A stretch of 64,000 nucleotides of DNA from Flavobacterium coralii (GTDB taxonomy: Bacteria; Bacteroidota; Bacteroidia; Flavobacteriales; Flavobacteriaceae): assembly GCF_019891545.1 (NCBI RefSeq), contig NZ_JAHDIU010000005.1, forward strand, positions 1 to 64,000. The letters are read 5' to 3'. Below the pieces are notes generated by a model. It worked only from the letters and a program-made list of their open reading frames with translations, made no database searches and had not been told where the DNA came from. A program made the translations under genes and the position numbers. Below, one piece after another: positions 58,975 to 64,000 of the stretch (positions are counted from its first letter, which is position 1; every line of letters starts with the position of its first letter).

Positions 58975-59970
58975 TTACTTTACAAGTTCCAGCTTGTTAA
59001 GCTCGGCAGTGATAAAATCAAGCTCATCAGCAGCAAGCTTTATATTTACCGCTTTGGCATTTTGCACCGACTGCTCTGCATTACGTGCACCTGCAAGCGC
59101 AATGGTTATGCCCGGTTGGTCTATAGTCCATCGCAGTACCAGTTGTGCTAAAGTAGCATTCTTTTCTTCAGCAAGCGGCTTTATTTTATCAAGAAACGCA
59201 TCCACTCTCTTAAGGTTTTCATCGCTGTAAAAATAAATATTAGCTCTGTGGTCGCCTTCGGCAAACTTGTGGCCGGGTTTCATTTTGCCGGTGAGCAGTC
59301 CACGCTCAAGCGGACTGTATGCAATTATTGCTTTATTATTTTCAATACAAAACGGTACAAGCTCCTTCTCTATACCGCGCTTTACCATACTGTAAGGCAC
59401 CTGGTCAGATATTACATCAACATATTTAGATGCTTCTTCTAACTGTTCGGCGCTGTAGTTACACACACCCGCATAGCGCACCTTGCCCTGCTGTATAAGC
59501 TGCGCAACCGCCTCCATGCTTTCGTGTATGGGTGTGGTGCTTTCAGGCCAGTGAATCTGGTACAGGTCTATATAATCTGTTTTAAGGCGGCGCAGGCTGT
59601 CTTCGCATTCTTTTATGATACTTTCCCTTCCGGCATACTTGTAAATATCGATGTCCTGCCCGTGGTTATTTTTGCTTTTCATGGCAAAATCGCCCTTAGC
59701 CAGATCCCAGCGCATTCCAAATTTAGTAAGTATCTGTACCTTATCGCGCCCTATGCCCTGTAGGGCCTCGGCTACTATCTCCTCACTGTCGCCCTGCCCG
59801 TAAATTGGCGCTGTATCAATAGAAGTTACACCCTCATCATACGATTTACGGATGGCATCAATGGCATCTTTACGCTCCGTTCCGCCCCACATCCAGCCGC
59901 CTGCTGCCCAAGCGCCAAAAGTAATGGCAGAAAGCTGCAATTCAGAGCCTCCAATTTTTCTGTATTCCAT
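58975..59970 (-). CDS. Aldo/keto reductase
   Basis: A 331-aa NADPH-dependent TIM-barrel reductase with the catalytic tetrad: Asp and Tyr in SIDTAPIYGQGDSEEIVAEA, Lys in QILTKFGM and His in LYQIHWPES. Further motifs are VCNYSAEQLEEA, IAYSPLERGLLTGKM and IALAGARNAEQSVQNAKA near the cofactor phosphate site. It is close to the YghZ/Kv-beta-like AKR branch. The carbonyl substrate cannot be deduced. Confidence 0.92.
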   Translation of the reverse strand: MEYRKIGGSELQLSAITFGAWAAGGWMWGGTERKDAIDAIRKSYDEGVTSIDTAPIYGQGDSEEIVAEALQGIGRDKVQILTKFGMRWDLAKGDFAMKSKNNHGQDIDIYKYAGRESIIKECEDSLRRLKTDYIDLYQIHWPESTTPIHESMEAVAQLIQQGKVRYAGVCNYSAEQLEEASKYVDVISDQVPYSMVKRGIEKELVPFCIENNKAIIAYSPLERGLLTGKMKPGHKFAEGDHRANIYFYSDENLKRVDAFLDKIKPLAEEKNATLAQLVLRWTIDQPGITIALAGARNAEQSVQNAKAVNIKLAADELDFITAELNKLELVK

Positions 59971-59996
59971 ACTATTATGATTTTAGATTGATGTCG

Positions 59997-60848
59997 TTAA
60001 TATGTCTTTGTCATATCCTCATCTACAACCAGTATAAAATCGGCTTTATTAAGATGTTCCTTCTCAAGGTTCATAATATCCGCCTGTGTTACCGCCGCTA
60101 TAGTGATGATTTTTACCTGTGGCTTTTCGCGCTTCAGGTACCAGTTTATGCCCTCATAATTATCGCTGTGGTAAGTACCGTTGTAGTGTATAAACACACT
60201 GCCCTTCTCAAGGTTTTTTGCAATAAAATGAGCCATGGTAGCATCTTTAACAGCCTGTGCTTTAGGCAGGTTGTCGCCGCCGTGGCCGCCCATCATCTCC
60301 AGCATTTTTACATAGCCCGGCAGGGTTGCATCATAGGCAATAGGTAGCGGGGCAATCCATGCTTTTTCGGCTGCAGGTAATGAGTCGAGCGCACCAAAAC
60401 CTTTCTTATACACCATGCTGGCATATCGGCGCGGCACGTTGGTTGCAATAAACTTTATATTTTTACTTTTGGCAAAATCTACCAAAGGCTTGTAGTCGGT
60501 TTTATGGTTGTTCCACAAACGCGCAAGCGTATCAAAAGCCTTTTGGTTGATGGTACCATTAAGGTAACTGTCAAGTTCATCCTGGTTATCGGCTTCAATC
60601 ATTTCGGCACCCATAACCAGCTTCTTCTTCTCAGAAAGGTCTTTGGCAAATTCAAGCTCCAGCCAGTGGATAAGCGCATCGTCATGGTGCTCGCCAAAAA
60701 GCACCACATCGGCTCCTTCGGCGGTTTCAAGCAGTTTTTTATAGGTTGTTTTTTTGCCTTTGGCGTTATACAACTGGTAAGGCTGCTTATCCTGTGCGCC
60801 TGCAAAGCTAAAGAGTAACAAAGTGGCAAGGGTATAGAGTATTTTCAT
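59997..60848 (-). CDS. ChaN-like exported heme-binding-family protein
   Basis: A 283-aa protein with a signal peptide (ILYTLATLLLFSFAGAQ) and the ChaN/DUF399 pattern VVLFGEHHDDALIHWLEL, KKLVMGAEMIEADNQDELDS, FIATNVPRRYASMVYKKG, MMGGHGGDNLPKAQAVKDAT and VFIHYNGTYHSDNYEGINWY. ChaN of Campylobacter binds two stacked haems as an iron-uptake lipoprotein; this member lacks the lipobox and may be a soluble periplasmic protein. It is 26 nt downstream of the aldo/keto reductase start on the same strand, with its own -7 element. Confidence 0.85.
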   Translation of the reverse strand: MKILYTLATLLLFSFAGAQDKQPYQLYNAKGKKTTYKKLLETAEGADVVLFGEHHDDALIHWLELEFAKDLSEKKKLVMGAEMIEADNQDELDSYLNGTINQKAFDTLARLWNNHKTDYKPLVDFAKSKNIKFIATNVPRRYASMVYKKGFGALDSLPAAEKAWIAPLPIAYDATLPGYVKMLEMMGGHGGDNLPKAQAVKDATMAHFIAKNLEKGSVFIHYNGTYHSDNYEGINWYLKREKPQVKIITIAAVTQADIMNLEKEHLNKADFILVVDEDMTKTY

Positions 60849-60943
60849 TGTAGTACGTAAGATTAGACTGCTAATTTACGCATTAAAGAGGAGACACTAA
60901 TTGCGGAAATGTAAAATTTAACCGCCTGTTTTTTTGATATTGG

Positions 60944-60951
60944 CAAAAGTA
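60944..60951 (-). promoter_or_regulatory. -7 element of the ChaN-like gene
   Basis: Plus-strand CAAAAGTA reads TACTTTTG on the minus strand, 95 nt before the ATG, which leaves a leader of about 90 nt. Confidence 0.35.
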
Positions 60952-60981
60952 ACAGCACGCTGATTTTTTATGGTGGTTATA

Positions 60982-61009
60982 TTGTTAACAGTAAGTAATT
61001 TTACCTTTC
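60982..61009 (+). promoter_or_regulatory. Promoter of the HMG-CoA synthase gene
   Basis: TTG (60982-60984), 17-nt spacer and TACCTTTC (61002-61009), one mismatch from TAnnTTTG. Confidence 0.4.
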
Positions 61010-61021
61010 AAATAACATTAT

Positions 61022-62383
61022 ATGAACACCGGAATAGATGCTATTGCCTTTGATATTGCTAAACTTTGCCTGCCTATAAAAACACTGGCACACGCCCGTA
61101 ACATCGACCCTGACAAGCTGGAAAAAGGGCTGGGGCTGTTAAAAATGACCCTGCCCGACACCCACCAGGACGCGGTGGTTTTTGCAGCTAATGCGCTTAC
61201 AAAACTCATAAATCAGCAAAACCTCAACCCTTCCGAAATAGCCCGCATATATGTGGGTACCGAAAGTGCTATTGACAGTGCCAAGCCTATAGGTTCTTAC
61301 CTTATTGCGCTTATGGAGCAACTGCATGGCACGGGCAGTTTTAGCCATTGTGATGTTACCGATTTTACCTTCGCCTGCATTGGCGGTGTGGATGCCCTGC
61401 AAAACTGTATCGATTTTGTGCGGCTTAACCCTGATAAAAAAGCCGTTGTAGTAACTACCGATATTGCAAAATATGATTTAGATAGTACCGGCGAATATAC
61501 ACAGGGTGCGGGTGCACTTGCAATGCTCGTAACTGCTAACCCACGCATCATAGCTATAGAAAACCAGTGGGCTGTAAGCACCGAAGGGGTTTTTGATTTC
61601 TTTAAACCAACACGCTCGCTCAATAAAAAAGATATTACTGGCAATGACAACAACGAACCGTGGTTGGGCAATCTTGAAAATGTAATAGAAATCCATAAGC
61701 CGCAACCCGTTTTCGACGGACAATACAGCAACCAGTGCTACACTAACCGCACAAAGCAGGCTTACTTCCGCTTTAAAGAAATGGCAGGGGTAAGCAAACC
61801 ATTATACAACTGCTGGGAAAGCATCATCATGCACCTGCCCTACGCCTACCAGGGGCGCAGGATGTTTGCCGAAATTTTTGCTGCAGATGCACAGCCGCCT
61901 TTGGTTACAGGCAAAGAAACAGAAGCTGAGGCAACCTCGAAAATTAAGGAAATAAGCAAAAGTGCGGCCTACCTTGATTTTGTAAGCCAAAAGCTGGCAC
62001 CTGCCGAAACTGCATCTTCTTTAATAGGCAACCTTTATACCGGCTCTATTTTTATGGGGCTATTGAGTACGTTATGCATACATACAGAAAAAAACAGTAA
62101 CCTTACAGGTGAAAAAATAGGCTTTCTTGCCTACGGCAGCGGCTCTAAGTCGAAAGTATTTGAGGGCACCATACAACCCGGCTGGCAGGAAGCCCTAAAG
62201 CCTGTACAACTTTTTGAAACGCTGGCACAAAACCATGAAATTGATTTTTCGACCTACCTTAAACTTCACAAACGAGAACAGCAGGAAAGCATATCACAAC
62301 CTTCAGGTGAGTGGGTTTTAGATAATATAGAAAGGGAAAAGCCTAACCTTATGGGGGCACGGTATTATAAATGGGTAGAGTAG
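61022..62383 (+). CDS. Hydroxymethylglutaryl-CoA synthase
   Basis: A 453-aa thiolase-fold enzyme that condenses acetoacetyl-CoA and acetyl-CoA to HMG-CoA, the entry to the mevalonate isoprenoid pathway used by Flavobacteriaceae. The triad is visible: E81 (VGTESAIDSAKPIGSY), C119 (FTFACIGGVDALQNC) and H271 (MHLPYAYQGRRM). Also present are YTQGAGALAMLV, a PTRSLNKKDITGNDN segment and LYTGSIFMGLLSTL with GFLAYGSGSKSKVFEG. Length and motifs match bacterial/eukaryotic-type HMGCS rather than polyketide beta-branching homologues, which tend to be shorter. Confidence 0.93.
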   Translation: MNTGIDAIAFDIAKLCLPIKTLAHARNIDPDKLEKGLGLLKMTLPDTHQDAVVFAANALTKLINQQNLNPSEIARIYVGTESAIDSAKPIGSYLIALMEQLHGTGSFSHCDVTDFTFACIGGVDALQNCIDFVRLNPDKKAVVVTTDIAKYDLDSTGEYTQGAGALAMLVTANPRIIAIENQWAVSTEGVFDFFKPTRSLNKKDITGNDNNEPWLGNLENVIEIHKPQPVFDGQYSNQCYTNRTKQAYFRFKEMAGVSKPLYNCWESIIMHLPYAYQGRRMFAEIFAADAQPPLVTGKETEAEATSKIKEISKSAAYLDFVSQKLAPAETASSLIGNLYTGSIFMGLLSTLCIHTEKNSNLTGEKIGFLAYGSGSKSKVFEGTIQPGWQEALKPVQLFETLAQNHEIDFSTYLKLHKREQQESISQPSGEWVLDNIEREKPNLMGARYYKWVE

Positions 62384-62424
62384 CTTAGTTACATTTGGCA
62401 ATAATTGCTTGCGGATCAACGCAG

Positions 62425-62868
62425 TTATTTGTCGAAATTAGTCCAATAATCATCTGATATTTTAGATAAAATGTCAACGTTAATTTCACTATTTTCATGT
62501 TGATAGATGTGAATTTCTGATGCTTTTAAGTGGAGTTCAGCTACAATATATTTTGCCGAAACATCACCTTGATATAAATGTATGACTGTCTTATCATCGA
62601 AGCTTTCAGCCGAAATAATTTCGAGTTCCCCTGAGAAAATCTCGTCCGGCGAAGTTAAAACACAACTTTCTTCGTCTTTAAGATGACAGGTTAAAGACAA
62701 ACTTTCTACAGCAGGTATTTCAATGTAAAAAAATTCAAATTCAGGATTTATCATTTCTGCCAGGTAAAGACAACTAACCTGCAATTTAAGTATGTTGTCA
62801 TCAAAGCTCCACGCTTCAATCCCCCCGTCATGCAGTCGGCTAAATGTCCTAACAATATCATTTTCCAT
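62425..62868 (-). CDS. Small unknown cytoplasmic protein
   Basis: A 147-aa acidic protein without signal peptide: FSRLHDGGIEAWSFDDNILK, FEFFYIEIPAVESLSLTCHL, SPDEIFSGELEIISAESFDD, VAELHLKASEIHIYQHE. It reads as a small beta sandwich of the type found among immunity-like or stress-related proteins, but no family can be assigned. It is AT-rich compared with the flanking HMGCS and aminopeptidase genes and may be accessory. Confidence 0.65.
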   Translation of the reverse strand: MENDIVRTFSRLHDGGIEAWSFDDNILKLQVSCLYLAEMINPEFEFFYIEIPAVESLSLTCHLKDEESCVLTSPDEIFSGELEIISAESFDDKTVIHLYQGDVSAKYIVAELHLKASEIHIYQHENSEINVDILSKISDDYWTNFDK

Positions 62869-62954
62869 TTATCAAATATAGAAATCTAATTGTCTTTTAT
62901 TAACCTGTTCATAAAATTCTCACTAATTTTGAGAATCATTAAAAATGCTTTAAT

Positions 62955-64000
62955 ATGAAATACCACCAGATAGACCGCAACCTTTTTATTAAGAACCGTA
63001 AAAAGTTCATGGCAGAGATGAAGCCGAAAAGCGTGGCGGTATTTAACTCTAACGATATTTACCCCATTAGTGCCGACAGTACCATGCCGTTTCAGCAGCA
63101 CCGCGATATATTTTACCTTAGCGGGGTAGACCAGGAAGAAAGCATATTGCTTTTATGTCCCGATGCGCCTTATGAGCACCAGCGCGAAATGCTTTTTCTT
63201 CGTGAAACGAACGAGCATATTGCCGTTTGGGAAGGTGAAAAGCTGACTAAAGACAGGGCTTTTGAAGTTTCGGGTATTAAAACCGTGCACTGGCTAAAGG
63301 ATTTCGAGAAAGTGATTTTCGAGATTATGACGTATTGCGAAACCATGTACGTTAATACGAACGAGCATTACCGTTCGGCAGTAGAGACCGAAACCCGCGA
63401 GGCGCGTTTTATAAAATGGTGGAAAGAAAAATACCCGGCACACAGCGTTGCAAAGAGCAACCCGATACTACAACGCATCCGCAGTATTAAAGAAAGTGAG
63501 GAGCTTGACCTTATACAGAAGGCGTGCGACATTACCGAGAAAGGTTTCCGCAGGGTGTTGCAGTTTACAAAGCCGGGCGTGATGGAATATGAAATTGAGG
63601 CCGAATTTATACACGAGTTCATCCGCAACCGCAGTAAGGGTTTTGCCTATACTCCTATAATTGCATCAGGCAAAAATGCAAACGTGCTGCACTATATAGA
63701 AAACAACCAGCAATGTAACGAAGGCGACCTTATATTATTTGACGTTGGCGCGGAATATGCCAATTACAGCAGCGACATGAGCCGCACCATTCCGGTTTCG
63801 GGCAGGTACACTGCCCGCCAGAAAGAAGTATATAACGCTGTACTTCGTGTTAAGAATGAAGCTACCAAAATGCTGGTGCCGGGTACATTATGGAAACAAT
63901 ATCATGTAGAGGTTGGCAAGCTGATGACATCTGAATTGCTTGGTCTTGGGCTTTTGGACAAAGCCGATGTGCAGAACGAAAACCCCGACTGGCCTGCCTA
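62955..64000 (+). CDS. Aminopeptidase P family protein (M24B), N-terminal part
   Basis: The first 348 codons of an Xaa-Pro aminopeptidase; the gene continues past the right edge. The N-terminal creatinase/prolidase domain (KSVAVFNSNDIYPISADSTM, FQQHRDIFYLSGVDQEESI) is followed by the pita-bread catalytic domain, with the first two metal aspartates in LILFDVGAEYANYSSDMSRT and the substrate His in ANVLHYIENNQ. It removes N-terminal residues next to proline. The ATG at 62955 begins MKYHQIDRNLFIKNRKKFM. Confidence 0.93.
   Translation, partial: MKYHQIDRNLFIKNRKKFMAEMKPKSVAVFNSNDIYPISADSTMPFQQHRDIFYLSGVDQEESILLLCPDAPYEHQREMLFLRETNEHIAVWEGEKLTKDRAFEVSGIKTVHWLKDFEKVIFEIMTYCETMYVNTNEHYRSAVETETREARFIKWWKEKYPAHSVAKSNPILQRIRSIKESEELDLIQKACDITEKGFRRVLQFTKPGVMEYEIEAEFIHEFIRNRSKGFAYTPIIASGKNANVLHYIENNQQCNEGDLILFDVGAEYANYSSDMSRTIPVSGRYTARQKEVYNAVLRVKNEATKMLVPGTLWKQYHVEVGKLMTSELLGLGLLDKADVQNENPDWPA

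Noticed and set aside
1-64000. CRISPR array, tRNA, rRNA or insertion sequence
   Set aside because: No regularly spaced direct repeats, cloverleaf, rRNA motif or transposase was seen on reading; a tRNAscan/Infernal run would be decisive for small RNAs.

Overview
The window is a stretch of chromosome from a member of the Flavobacteriaceae, most likely Flavobacterium or a close relative. The signs are type IX secretion (T9SS) cargo with C-terminal sorting domains, a fused MurF-alanine racemase, a fused OlsF-like acyltransferase, DUF4286, Gcr and LpxR-type proteins, almost no Shine-Dalgarno sequences, and many intergenic matches to the Bacteroidetes -7 promoter element TAnnTTTG. No rRNA, tRNA, insertion sequence, prophage or CRISPR array was recognised. 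Most of the window is vertically inherited core genome, with single AT-rich accessory genes slotted between core genes.

Layout. 1-7.3 kb: the end of a secreted adhesin-like gene, lpxH, recJ, an AT-rich unknown gene, rsmI with a long acidic partner, and tdk. 7.4-11.5 kb: murF-alr, mscL and asd. 11.6-17.9 kb: a DUF6794 protein, then a likely metal-uptake operon (His-rich small protein, TonB-dependent receptor, lipoprotein) behind a promoter that overlaps a perfect 15-bp palindrome, another surface lipoprotein, a small periplasmic protein, and a gene broken by one in-frame TAG. 17.9-30.5 kb: exported peptidases (C1, S9, S9A), DedA, an FAD oxidoreductase, a leucine-rich-repeat protein, mtgA overlapping an LpxR-like gene, and the membrane protein Gcr. 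30.5-37.2 kb: an atypical SDR, dinB, a Bax inhibitor-1 protein, an AlbA_2/HATPase accessory gene, and lepA.

37.4-46.8 kb is the most distinctive part. Two large T9SS cargo proteins share a long C-terminal module, and each sits beside a tiny protein (68 and 73 aa) made of a signal peptide, the acidic tag GFDDDV, one membrane helix and a basic tail. dusB and a secreted M1 aminopeptidase follow. 46.9-52.6 kb is a housekeeping run: serS, a TPR protein, DUF4286, rsmA, mgtE. 52.6-64 kb holds a 2-hydroxyacid dehydrogenase fused to a VOC domain, the OlsF-like acyltransferase, xth, an OmpA-type lipoprotein, an aldo/keto reductase, a ChaN-like protein, HMG-CoA synthase, an unknown small gene and the start of an aminopeptidase P.

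Three copies of a roughly 120-140 bp nested palindromic repeat lie between the 3' ends of convergent genes (dinB/Bax1, dusB/M1, ompA/AKR). Several promoters place the expected transcription start on the ATG, which suggests leaderless mRNAs. A promoter-terminator pair with no gene between dusB and the T9SS cluster marks a possible small RNA.
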